Position numbers and translations under genes: made by a program
Notes under the pieces: generated by a model
What the model was told of the DNA's origin: nothing
Seen by the model: the letters and a program-made list of their open reading frames with translations, nothing else
The model's database searches: none
Shown: piece after piece, positions 21,871 to 31,148 of the stretch
Layout: every line of letters starts with the position of its first letter
Position numbering within the stretch: position 1 is the first letter of the stretch
Assembly (NCBI GenBank): GCA_039545355.1
Contig: BCJJ01000017.1
Coordinates: forward strand, 806,001-870,000
Length of the DNA stretch: 64,000 nucleotides
DNA from: Trichosporon coremiiforme
Lineage: Eukaryota; Basidiomycota; Tremellomycetes; Trichosporonales; Trichosporonaceae
Reading direction: 5' to 3'

Positions 21871-22294
21871 ATCGGTCTACTCTTAAGGAGAGTGCGAGGT
21901 TGTGGTCGAGTCGACGATGAGAGGGGTGTGAGTGGAGCGGCGGTGCAGATGTGGATACGTGTCTGTGAGGGGGAGGCAAGGTGTGCGAGTCTTCGTCCCA
22001 GGTCACTTGTTTACCTGTGCTCGTCGAAATGCACGCCGTTGGGCCGATGGGATGTAGTCAAACGCAGAAATGAGGTTTGTTGTGATCGTCTGGAGGCGGA
22101 CTGGTCTAGTCATCCGCTATTAAGCCCTTATCCTAATGTGTACCATGTGACATTTGAATGTATTAGCCTCAGCTTACATTCCTTATCTTGCGACCTCCAC
22201 CGGCTCAGCTCACTCACGGGCACTACCGCTGACCGCGGCGGCCGTGCGCGGATAGTCGGCGTTCTCGACTGTCTTTCCCTCCGCCAGATAACTC
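21871..22294. other. Divergent promoter region, CENP-A and Ca3427-like genes
   Basis: 424 bp between two divergent starts. It is less GC-rich around 22100-22190. No clear TATA box or operator could be assigned. Confidence 0.5.
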
Positions 22295-23419
22295 ATGCTC
22301 CGAGGACTCCGCGGTACACTCGCTTCTGCCAATCTCGGACTCAGAAACTTCTCAACGACAGCAAGCAACATGGTCCTCCGCGTTGGCTGGCACCGCGAGC
22401 ATTTCCTCTCGCCCCTCCTCCAGCTCGCTGAGCAGGATGGAGGCAAGACCTTCACCCTCGTTGAGTGCCCCGGCGGTACCGGTGACATGCAGACCAAGCT
22501 GAAGAACGACGAGATTGACGTGTGCATTGGTGAGTCATGGGCTCTCCCTTACGGTACCCATCTAAGCTGCCCGCCTCACGTTCCACCGCCCGTCAACGGA
22601 CGGAGGAAGGCAGCGGAGAACACCAGCTGAGCCGAAGCTTTGTGTCGAAACTGACCCCAGCTCTCACCGATGCTCTGACTGCCGGAATTGCGAACGGACA
22701 AAGGTCCTACAAGCTCGTCGGACGGTACATCTCATCGCCGCTGCGCTGGGCCATCATCACGGGCAAGGACTCGAAGTACCAGACTGTCGATGACCTGAAG
22801 GGCACGACCTTCGGCATCTCACGTCTCGGATCGGGTTCGCAGGTGAGTCGCTGCATTAGCTGCAGCCTTTCCTCAAAGCTGACAACAGGTCATGGCCAGC
22901 GTCCTGTCGCTGAACGAGGGCTGGAGCGAGGCGGACCAGCCCAAGTTCAAGGTTGAGGGCCAGTTCAAGCCGCTCCGTGACTCCGTCAACAACGGCGACA
23001 CGTCTGTCTTCCTGTGGGAGTGGTTCACGACGAAGCCGTACGTTGACAGCGGCGAGGTGCGCTTCATCGGCAGCGTGTACACGCCGTGGCCGTGCTGGTC
23101 GATTGCCGCCTCGCCGAACGCCGACAACAAGGAGGTCTCCGCCTTCCTCGAGGCGCTTCAGCCGTACGTGCGCAAGTTTGACTCGGAGGAGTCGCGTGCT
23201 GGCCCCGCCGTCGATTTTGTCGCGAAGACCTTCGGCCAGCAGCCTGAGGACGTCAAGGAGTGGCTGAAGTCTGTCAAGTGGGAGCACAACCTCGATGAGG
23301 TGTCTGAGGGCGTCCTCAAGACCACTCTCGAGACGCTCGAGAAGGCCGGTGTCGTCAAGGACGCCAAGTATGACATCAAGGACTTTGTCAACACCGATGT
23401 CGCCAAGGTCATTGCTTAA
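22295..23419 (+). CDS. Ca3427-like periplasmic-binding-protein-fold protein, probably mitochondrial
   Basis: Exons 22295-22529, 22661-22842 and 22889-23419 (introns 131 and 46 nt) encode 315 residues. The first 25 or so (MLRGLRG...LGLRNFSTTASN) are Arg/Ser-rich, acid-free and contain an RNFST-type cleavage context, which argues for mitochondrial import. The body starts at MVLRVGWHREHFLSPL and resembles the type 2 periplasmic-binding fold of the Candida Ca3427 family, related to bacterial nitrate/sulfonate/taurine-binding proteins and to thiamine-precursor enzymes. Supporting segments are VECPGGTGDMQTKL, EIDVCIALTDALTAGI, YISSPLRWAIITG and GTTFGISRLGSGSQVMAS (ligand-site style). No transporter partner is nearby. 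Ligand and function are unknown. A downstream ATG at 22370 would remove the presequence. Confidence 0.8.
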
Positions 23420-23615
23420 GCGTAGGCGTATCTAGGGAAGTGCAAGTTATGAAGTCATGGTTAATAGACCACAAGCCACAGATCTGAAGGGCTATTCCTG
23501 TGAGACACGAGCACGCGGCTATCAGTATTTGTTTCAGTTTGATTCTGTGCTTGCTGCATGCTGCTATACTGCTACCGACTGCATCATTACTATTATGAGG
23601 TGTTGTTGCTGCTTC

Positions 23616-24483
23616 TTACTTGGTCCACTTGTCCCAGAGGTTCTTTCCCTCCTTCTGAGCCTGGTTGGCCTCCTTCTGAGCCTCGTTCTTAATGTCGTTC
23701 CACTTGGAGTTGGCGACGTCGGCGGCGCTCTGGGCCTGGTTCTTGGCCTGGTTCCATCCGTCCTTGGCCTGGTCGGCGGCGTCCTTCCACTGGTCCTTGA
23801 CAGTCTGGCTGGCCTGGTCCCACTGCTTCTGGATGTCCTCGCTCCACTTCTCACCGCGGCGCTCCATGGAGCGGAGCTGGTCGTAGGTGACCTTCCCGGT
23901 CTGGGGGGTCCAGAACGAGTCCTGGCCAGGCACACCGGCGACGTGCGTGACGATGGCGCCGACGGGAATACCAGCGCGGCGCTCGGCAATGGCACGCTGA
24001 GCGTCGTAGGCGACCTCCTGGAACACGCGCATCTTCTGCTCGCTGTCGGGCATGTCGTGCTTGACTTTCCAGACACCAGCGAGCGAGCCGATGGCGAATC
24101 CGAGCATCGTTCCGCAGAGCGACGCAGTCACGGCAGCCATGACCTTGAACGACGTCGGGGGAGCCGGACGCTTCTTGCCGAGCGAGATGTAGGCCGGGAT
24201 ACCGACGAGCGCACCGCCGATCGTGCCGTACTTGACGGCGTTGCCCGAGGACTTGAGCACCTGCACGTCCTTCGTGGAGATGTCGCCTGGGTCGTTAGCA
24301 ACAGGTCACATGTGCTTACGAGAGCAATGCGAAATAGAACTCACCAGCCTCAATTCGGCGACGGAGAGCGTCGCGCGCAATCTCGATCTCGAACGGCTGC
24401 GTCGGCTGCGCGCCGTAGTCCTTCATGAAGGTGAGGTCATGGTCGTTGTGGTTGGAGCTGGAGCTGGAGCTGGAGCCGGACAT
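23616..24483 (-). CDS. Small membrane protein with amphipathic Trp/Lys/Gln-rich tail
   Basis: Exons 24345-24483 and 23616-24286 (58-nt intron) give 269 residues. The N-terminus is a Ser run then a short helical segment (EIEIARDALRRRIEAGDIS). Two hydrophobic, Gly-rich segments follow, near GTIGGALVGIPAYI and VMAAVTASLCGTMLGFAIGSLAGVW. The arrangement recalls OCIA-domain or glycine-zipper mitochondrial proteins, but I cannot confirm it. The last 90 residues form repeated amphipathic 11-mer-like units (WDQASQTVKDQWKDAADQAK, GWNQAKNQAQSAAD) similar to LEA or apolipoprotein helices that bind membranes. It is convergent with the Ca3427-like gene, about 200 bp apart. Confidence 0.8.
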
Positions 24484-25415
24484 GGTGAATGTTTTTGTTG
24501 TTGGGTTGATGAGAAGAGCAAGCTGTCGAAAAGTCGCAGCCAATGACTTATATAACGATCTGCATCGGTCAACTTTGCTGGTGACCGGTTTCTCTCGGTC
24601 AGTCTCGCGGTTCTCACTCACTCGAAACCTCGCTACCTCGGATGGACGACCGCGCACCCGCATGTGGAAGACATTCGAACTCAATGGCATGTCTCAGCCC
24701 AGCCAACCAGGCTTCTACGCCGATGACATCACCACCATGTTCATCACGGCAACCCGAGAACCTCACCGAAGCCCCGGCCAACCACCACTGTCCGCTTGCA
24801 ATGTATCAGGGCCGGGGGGCCTCGACGACCCGCATATTGAACCTGGCCATGGCCATTGATCATCGACGACTCCTGCGCTATGGGTGCATACGGTCCTGCA
24901 TGGGCCGCCTGTAGTCCTGCAACGGTAGCGAGCGCCGCCAAGTCCTGAAAAGAGCGACGTCGTTGCCCCGCCCGTTGAATGAACTCGCACCATTGACCAA
25001 CCCGCATGCGCGCCGCTGAAGGCATGCGGCGCTCTGGCGGGCGCTCAAGGCGTCCGAGGACCCCGGTGCGAAAAGTAATCCGGGAGCCGTCTGTCTATCG
25101 ATAGCGTCCTAGCGAGCAGCACATGCACCGCAGATGACCATAGGACCGTCCTCCTCCGATTCGGCGGCACCCATATCAGCCGATCATCCGCAATGTCCAC
25201 AGGCACAGAAATTGATTCGCTGTCACTACGGGGTGGCTCAGCCATGCGAGGCACCGCATGCACCGCGGGCACCGATGCGGAGCAACAATTGCGACAGGCT
25301 AGGGCAGATGATAAAGATCTATGTTGCATGTCTATGAAGCATCACAAGGTCGTGTAGCGAGTCTATACGCGAGTCTATAACAAGATTAAACTAAGTGGGA
25401 GGTTCTACATTGCGC
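24484..25415. other. Intergenic region, no gene seen
   Basis: 932 bp between the start of the small membrane protein (-) and the 3' end of eEF3 (-). It should hold the former's promoter and the latter's 3' UTR. Only short, non-protein-like ORFs are present. Confidence 0.5.
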
Positions 25416-28400
25416 TTAGTCCGACTCCTCCGTGTCGGGCTCGCGGACACCGCCGTACGTGAGCCAGTTGAGCTTACGCAGACGGCGGCGCTCCTCCTGC
25501 GCCTTGATCTCGTTACGGGTCTTTTTCTTCTTCTTCTTGGGCTTGAGCGCCAGCTTCTGCAGACGCTTGATGTCCTCCTCCTCGTCGGCCGAATTGACCG
25601 CCGAAGGGGCAGCAGAGTTGACAGCCGATGTAGCGGCAGAAGTGACGGCGCTCGAGGCAACGTCGGGTGTAGCGATGCCGGCGGGCGTGAGGGCGCCGCG
25701 GGGCGTGCCACGGGTAGAGGGCACGCGCGAGCCAGGCTGCGACGGGTTGTCGAACGCGTCGTCGGCAAGGTTCTGCTTGCCCTTGTGCGTAAGCTCTCCG
25801 TTCTCGACGTGCCAGATCTCGGGGCAGAGGGCGGAGACGAACTCCTGCGAGTGCGAGATGATGCACACGGCTCCTCCCCACTCCTTGATCGCGACAGCAA
25901 GACCACCAAGCGCCTCACGGTCCAAGAAGTTGGTAGGCTCGTCAAGGAAGAGACACTGAGGCCTGTTGAACATGGAAGCGGCAATGACGACCTTGACTTT
26001 TTGGCCACCACTTAACCCAGACATCTCGTTGTACTGCGCAATGTCACCGTCGAGACCAACAGCCTCGAGGACCTCACGGACAGCCACGGCCGAGGTGTCG
26101 CGCTGACCGGCGCCCTCACGCGAGGACTCGAGGTCATCGAACTGGGTGACGAGCTTCTGGAAGCCCTTCTCGATAAGGGTCTCGCGGGGAATCCAGGCGT
26201 TGTACTTGTGGTCGTAGCCCTTGAACTTGACCTCGTACTGGAACGACTTCTTGAGCTTCTGGCGACCGAGGAGCGACTCGATCTTGCGGAGCTCGCCGTT
26301 CTTGCCCTCGATCGGACGCTCCATCATCTCCTTGTCGGCGTCGGTGAGCTTGCGGGTAGCCTTCTCCATCATCTCACGGTCGTGGCCGTCCTGGTAACGC
26401 CACTGAATGTACTGGACAGCAGTCTTGTCCAGGTGCTCATTGATGTGGTGGAAAGCGTGCTGGGCGACGTAACCGACACGGAGAGCGGGGTGCTTGTGCA
26501 CGGAGCCCTCCTGAGGCATGGTCTCACCAGTCATGAGCTTGATAAGCGTCGACTTTCCTGCACCGTTCGGGCCGACAATACCGACACGGGACGAGAGCGA
26601 GAGCGAGCACGAGGCGTGGTTGATCGACGGGCGGGGCGCACCAGGGTAGGTGAAGGTGCAGTCAACAAGCTTCAGGATGGCACGGGTGTTGGAGCGGACA
26701 CCAACAAGGTTACCGGGGGGAGGGAAGGTAAACTTGATAGAGGTGGCGGCAAGGGTGTAGTACGACTTGGCAGCGGGGACCTTCTCGACAAACTTGGAAA
26801 GGTTGCCGGGGTAGTAGACAAGCTTCTTCTGCTCGTAGTGGATGATGTCGGTACAGACGTTGTCAAGGAAACCAGAGTCGTGCGAGACGATCATGCAGGT
26901 GATGCCCTTGAGGTTGTTGAGGTAGTCCTCGAGCCAGGCGACGGTCTGAACATCCAAGTGGTTGGTAGGCTCATCGAGGAGCAGGATGTCGGGGTTGACG
27001 AGCATGCCACGGGCAAGCTCGAGCTTCATCTTCCAACCACCAGAGAGCGAGGAGACGGGGTGGGTTTGCTTCTCATCGGTGAAGCCGACAGAGAGGAGCA
27101 TGTCGGCGATGGTCTTGCGGTCAATGTGCTTGAGCTTCTCCGAGTTGCAAAGGAAGTCGATGATGGACGACGAAGTGTCCTCACCCTGGAGAGCGTGTTC
27201 AACCATGACACACTTGAGCTCGTCCTCAGCAGGGAAGCCCTCGACCTTGCCGTCACGGATAGCCTTCATAAGAGTAGACTTTCCGGCACCGTTAGCGGCA
27301 CAGATACCGTAGCGGTGGCCACGACGGAGCTTCAGGTTGGTGTGGTTCAGGAGCAGGAGACCACCGTACGCGAGCGAGAACTGCAGATCACAGACAATCT
27401 CGGCACCGTCGTCCTCCTCTGGCTCATCAGAAGCGAACTTCTGCTTGTCGATGGCGAGGAAGGCCTTGCGGATCTCGGTGGCAGCCTCAGCGCCAGCCTC
27501 GGAGCCGAGGAGGAGCTTGCAGAAGCCGCCAACGGCCTTGCCCTCCCAGACGGAGGCGACGTAGTTGCGGGCCTCGACGAGGTCGGCGATAACGTTGGCC
27601 TCAAACTCGAGAGCACCAGCAACGATGGGGTGGCCGGGGTACGACATGGCAACGGGAACGGTGGGCTTCTCGGCGAGACCCTCGATCTTGAGGATCGGGG
27701 CGATGACGGCGAGAGCCTCGTTGACGCCAGCGATGATGTCGCGGGGAGGAAGGGGAGTGGCAGAGGCCGAGGCACCGGCACCGAGGAGAATGTCAAGGGC
27801 AGTCTGGGCGAAAGCACGGATCTCGGGGAAGGCGGCACCGGTGGCGATTTGCTCGACACCGGTAACAAGACCACCGAGGTAGCGGGCAGCAACGGTAGGG
27901 TCACGAACGAGCTTGACCAGGTTGCCGATAACGATACAGGTCATGCGCTGGGTGTCGGTGGAGCGCTCCTTGAGTGCACGGGTGAGGAGGGGGACCATGA
28001 CGGCGAGGGTGGGGCCCGTGACCTCGGCAACGAACGTGGTCGACGAGAGGGTCTTGATCGTGCCCGGGACGTTGGTCGGCGAGGCCATGGCGCCGACGAG
28101 CGACGAGATGTGCTTGAGGACGTCAGGGTTGGGGAGAGTACCACAGAGGGTGGTGGCGGCCTTGGTGGCAGCAGCCGAAACCTCGGCCTTGGTGTCGTGC
28201 ATGGCCTTCTCGACGATGGGGAGAACCTCACCGAGCTCGGCGGCGACAAGCTCAGTGGTGGCGGGCTTGACAATCTCCTCAATGGCCTTGCAGGCGGCAA
28301 CCTTGGAGCGCCATCCCTTGCTCTCGTCGAGCTCACGGGCGAAGGCGTGAATAAGCGGGCGAGTGGCCTCAGGAGAGGCAGCCTTAACGAGGGCCTTCAA

Positions 28401-28757
28401 GGCCGAGTTGACGGCCGAGCGGACGGGCTGGCCCTTGTCCATGGACAGGGCAAGAAGCGAGTGGAGGATGGGCACAAAGACGCCCTCGATGCCGGCTCCG
28501 AGGGAGCGGCAAAGCCTCTCAACGAGAACGGGGGCGGACTCGCGCTCAAAGCCAGACTTGGAGGCCGCCCAGAGCTGGACAACCTCGACAATCTTGCCTT
28601 CCTCGATCGCATCAAGGGTTCTCGGGGCCTTCTTCAGCTCGAGAGCGATGGCATCAGCGATGCCCTTGGCGTCGGCATTGCTGGGGGCGGCGGCAAGCTT
28701 GGCAAAGTCCTCAGCGAGGGGCGTAGCCGGAAGGGGGGTGGAAGTCGCGGTGGGCAT
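25416..28757 (-). CDS. TEF3: Translation elongation factor 3 (ABC-F ATPase)
   Basis: Fungal ribosomal ATPase that helps E-site tRNA release and translocation. Single exon, 1113 residues. Residues about 20-420 form HEAT repeats (PLIHAFARELDESKGWRSKVAACKAIEEI, a hallmark). The first ABC domain has Walker A GICAANGAGKST near 485, signature LSGGWKMKLELARG and Walker B LLLDEPTNHLD near 597. The second has Walker A GIVGPNGAGKST near 732, a chromodomain-like insertion (YEVKFKGYDHKYNAWIPRE) near 850, signature LSGGQKVKVV and Walker B LFLDEPTNFLD near 942. The C-terminus has a Ser/Ala/Thr repeat (SAVTSAATSAVNSAAPSAVN) and a poly-Lys ribosome-binding tail, making it about 70 residues longer than yeast eEF3. 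Very strong codon bias fits high expression and creates a long antisense ORF. New1 is the closest alternative, but the domain order and motifs fit eEF3. Confidence 0.95.
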   Translation of the reverse strand: MPTATSTPLPATPLAEDFAKLAAAPSNADAKGIADAIALELKKAPRTLDAIEEGKIVEVVQLWAASKSGFERESAPVLVERLCRSLGAGIEGVFVPILHSLLALSMDKGQPVRSAVNSALKALVKAASPEATRPLIHAFARELDESKGWRSKVAACKAIEEIVKPATTELVAAELGEVLPIVEKAMHDTKAEVSAAATKAATTLCGTLPNPDVLKHISSLVGAMASPTNVPGTIKTLSSTTFVAEVTGPTLAVMVPLLTRALKERSTDTQRMTCIVIGNLVKLVRDPTVAARYLGGLVTGVEQIATGAAFPEIRAFAQTALDILLGAGASASATPLPPRDIIAGVNEALAVIAPILKIEGLAEKPTVPVAMSYPGHPIVAGALEFEANVIADLVEARNYVASVWEGKAVGGFCKLLLGSEAGAEAATEIRKAFLAIDKQKFASDEPEEDDGAEIVCDLQFSLAYGGLLLLNHTNLKLRRGHRYGICAANGAGKSTLMKAIRDGKVEGFPAEDELKCVMVEHALQGEDTSSSIIDFLCNSEKLKHIDRKTIADMLLSVGFTDEKQTHPVSSLSGGWKMKLELARGMLVNPDILLLDEPTNHLDVQTVAWLEDYLNNLKGITCMIVSHDSGFLDNVCTDIIHYEQKKLVYYPGNLSKFVEKVPAAKSYYTLAATSIKFTFPPPGNLVGVRSNTRAILKLVDCTFTYPGAPRPSINHASCSLSLSSRVGIVGPNGAGKSTLIKLMTGETMPQEGSVHKHPALRVGYVAQHAFHHINEHLDKTAVQYIQWRYQDGHDREMMEKATRKLTDADKEMMERPIEGKNGELRKIESLLGRQKLKKSFQYEVKFKGYDHKYNAWIPRETLIEKGFQKLVTQFDDLESSREGAGQRDTSAVAVREVLEAVGLDGDIAQYNEMSGLSGGQKVKVVIAASMFNRPQCLFLDEPTNFLDREALGGLAVAIKEWGGAVCIISHSQEFVSALCPEIWHVENGELTHKGKQNLADDAFDNPSQPGSRVPSTRGTPRGALTPAGIATPDVASSAVTSAATSAVNSAAPSAVNSADEEEDIKRLQKLALKPKKKKKKTRNEIKAQEERRRLRKLNWLTYGGVREPDTEESD

Positions 28758-29434
28758 GGCGGCAAACGCTGCGCGATTTTACAGTTCGAACGTGCTTGTG
28801 TGTTGGTGACAATAGGAGTTACAGATTAGCCAGTCGATAATCGTACACAGTGTTCGTTGGAGTACTTTTCTTGGGTAGAGTGGTGAGTGTTTAGTCGGTG
28901 TCGCCCTCGCGGCGGAGAAGAGATGAGGTGGGAGGAGGGGAAGGAGGATGAGGGGGAAGGGAGGAAGGAGGAGTGTGAGGAAAACGATGAGCGGAATGCG
29001 GGCGAGATATTTGAGGATGGTACTATGAAACCGGTGGAGGGGGCCCGACGCGTAAAAATTAGGCCGGGGTCACGTGATGCGGGCTATGCGGGCCGTACCT
29101 TGTCTCATTCTGCACGTGGCTAGCCGGCTGAAGCGACAGGTCAGCGCCGAGATCGCGACATGCATCACACCATTGCAGATCGCCAGTGCAGATCGAATCG
29201 ACCCGCGGCTTAGGTCTGATCCGTAGCACGTCAACCATTTCCCCTTTCGACAACTCTCCAAACACGCACTACGCACTACTTGCATCTTCCGCATCTACTC
29301 TGCACTTCGACGACCTCTCTCGTTCATCTCTCCGACTTCTAGCAACGAACGAGAGTGACTTGGGCGACCTCCACTTTTGCCACCACATTCAGCTTCAGCA
29401 GCACACGACCAGCGGACAGTGACGAGCGGGCAAG
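28758..29434. other. Divergent promoter region, eEF3 and DUG3
   Basis: 677 bp between divergent starts. It contains a purine-rich stretch (GGAGG/GGAAGG) from about 28925 to 29000, which on the eEF3 strand is a pyrimidine-rich block typical of strong fungal promoters or leaders. No other gene seen. Confidence 0.5.
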
Positions 29435-30791
29435 ATGTGTCGATTCGTGAGCTCACCGCCTCTTCGAGCTAGCTGACCCCAGATTGTGTACAAAGGCAGC
29501 GAGCCGATCCAGATGTCGCACCTGGTCACGCGGCCGCGACACAGTATCATCAACCAAGCCTTCGAGAGCAAGCTCCGCTTCCCCTCTGCGCGACCACTGA
29601 ATGCGGATGGTTTCGGAATAGGCTGGTACGATCCCGTACTTGCCGGACAGCCCAGCCTCCTGCTGGCGGGAGAGGAGGACTCGACGCCGAACACTCCGCA
29701 ACCGACCTCGCCCCAGATCGCGGCTACTGCTGTTGCGGACGAGCGGGTTGCTTCGGGGCAAGTCGACCCGACGCTGAGGACGGACACGCCATCCCCTCTG
29801 GACGCCGGAACCGGGGGCGTCTCAGCATGCGTCAACGGTGCTGTATCACCAGTCGCGGACGACGAGGTGACGGAAGCAGAGCGCGTGGCCTCTGTCCGCC
29901 ACCTGAGGAAGAGGGAGCGGGAAGAGGAGGACGAGCGGCCGTGTGTCTTCAAGTCGATCAGTCCGGCATGGAGCAACGCGAACCTGCTCCGTCTGGCCGA
30001 GAAGATCCGCTCTCCTCTGATCTTCGCCCATGTGCGCGCCTCGACCATGTCTGGAGCACCGAGCGAGGATAACTGCCACCCCTGGGTCTTCGACCGACTC
30101 ATGTGGATGCACAACGGCGAGATCAACGAGTTCCCGCGCATCAAGCGCGCCCTTCAGGCCGCTTTGCCGGAGGAACTCTTCCTCTTCCCTGCGGGCTACA
30201 CCGACGCCGAGTGGGCATTCATGGTTTTCCTCTCGCACCTGCGGGACCCGCACGCCAAGCACTTCTCGCACGCCGAGCTCCGCGACGCCATGATGAAGAC
30301 GATCCGGACCATCAACGACCTCTCAAAAGAGGCGGGGATCACGGGTCCCTCGCTCATGAACTTTGTCGTTTCGGACGGCCACACGGTCATTGCGACCCGG
30401 TACATAAGCTCCAGGACGAGCGAGGCGAGTTCCCTCTTCTTCTCCTCTGGCACCAGCTTTGACGAGTACGACCCCGGAGAAGGCATGTACCGCATGACCA
30501 AGGCGGATAAGCGCGAGCGCATCATCATGGTCGCGTCTGAGCCGCTCACGTTCGAGAGCAAGGACTGGATCGAGGTCAAGACTAACACCATGGTCGTCAT
30601 TACGCCGAATGTGAGTTGTGAATCTTTCGCGACAACTGACAGAACAGATGAACCTTCTCCAGATCCCTATCATTGACGAGTATTGGGTCTCGCCCCAGGA
30701 CCCCGCCGCGCACCACCGTGACCCCGAGTTTGCGATCCAGTCTGGCTACGGCTTGGGCTTCAACTACAACCGCTCTGCCATTGCGGCATAA
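29435..30791 (+). CDS. DUG3: Dug3-like class II glutamine amidotransferase
   Basis: Cytosolic N-terminal-nucleophile amidotransferase that, in yeast, works with Dug1 and Dug2 to degrade glutathione. Exons 29435-29446, 29483-30610 and 30648-30791 (introns 36 and 37 nt) give 427 residues. The first coding exon is only 12 nt and encodes MCRF, supplying Cys2, the catalytic nucleophile exposed after Met removal. Class II motifs follow: SHLVTRPRHSIINQAF, NADGFGIGWYDP, FAHVRAST and MWMHNGEINEF. A polar insertion of about 90 residues (from EEDSTPNTPQ to EREEEDERP) is unusual. The C-terminus YGLGFNYNRSAIAA is encoded by the last exon. Start choice is fixed by the need for Met-Cys. Confidence 0.9.
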
Positions 30792-31148
30792 TCATCATTC
30801 AGCACAGCATATGCATCTTTACATCAGTACCACGGCAGCAGGCGCATTATTTAATGTATTGCATGGTATGGCTATCAACTAACTATACCCACGCGATTGT
30901 TCTCGCTCCTTACGGAGCATTACCTCATACACAGGGGGAGGATTCTCGGTTACGTTGGGTTTCGTCTGGAGGAGAGGAGGTTGAATCTAGGGAAGAGAGG
31001 AACTATACGAGGTTGAGACAGACAACAAGACGGAGAGAACGATAGACATCCCGGAAATCCCAAATGTGATAAGATAGTTGACAGATTAGGAGAGGGTGAG
31101 GCCCTGCTGCCCCGGAGCCTTGGGTGACGCTGCGGGGGCCAGGTCTTC
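30792..31148. other. Convergent intergenic region
   Basis: 357 bp between the DUG3 stop and the stop of the 1231-residue gene. AT-richer first half, consistent with 3' UTRs. No gene seen. Confidence 0.5.

Noticed and set aside
26208..28829. 873-codon ORF on the plus strand opposite eEF3
   Set aside because: It mirrors the eEF3 reading frame; strong codon bias of a highly expressed gene removes antisense stops. Its translation is low-complexity Val/Leu/Gly/Asp-rich and matches nothing I know.
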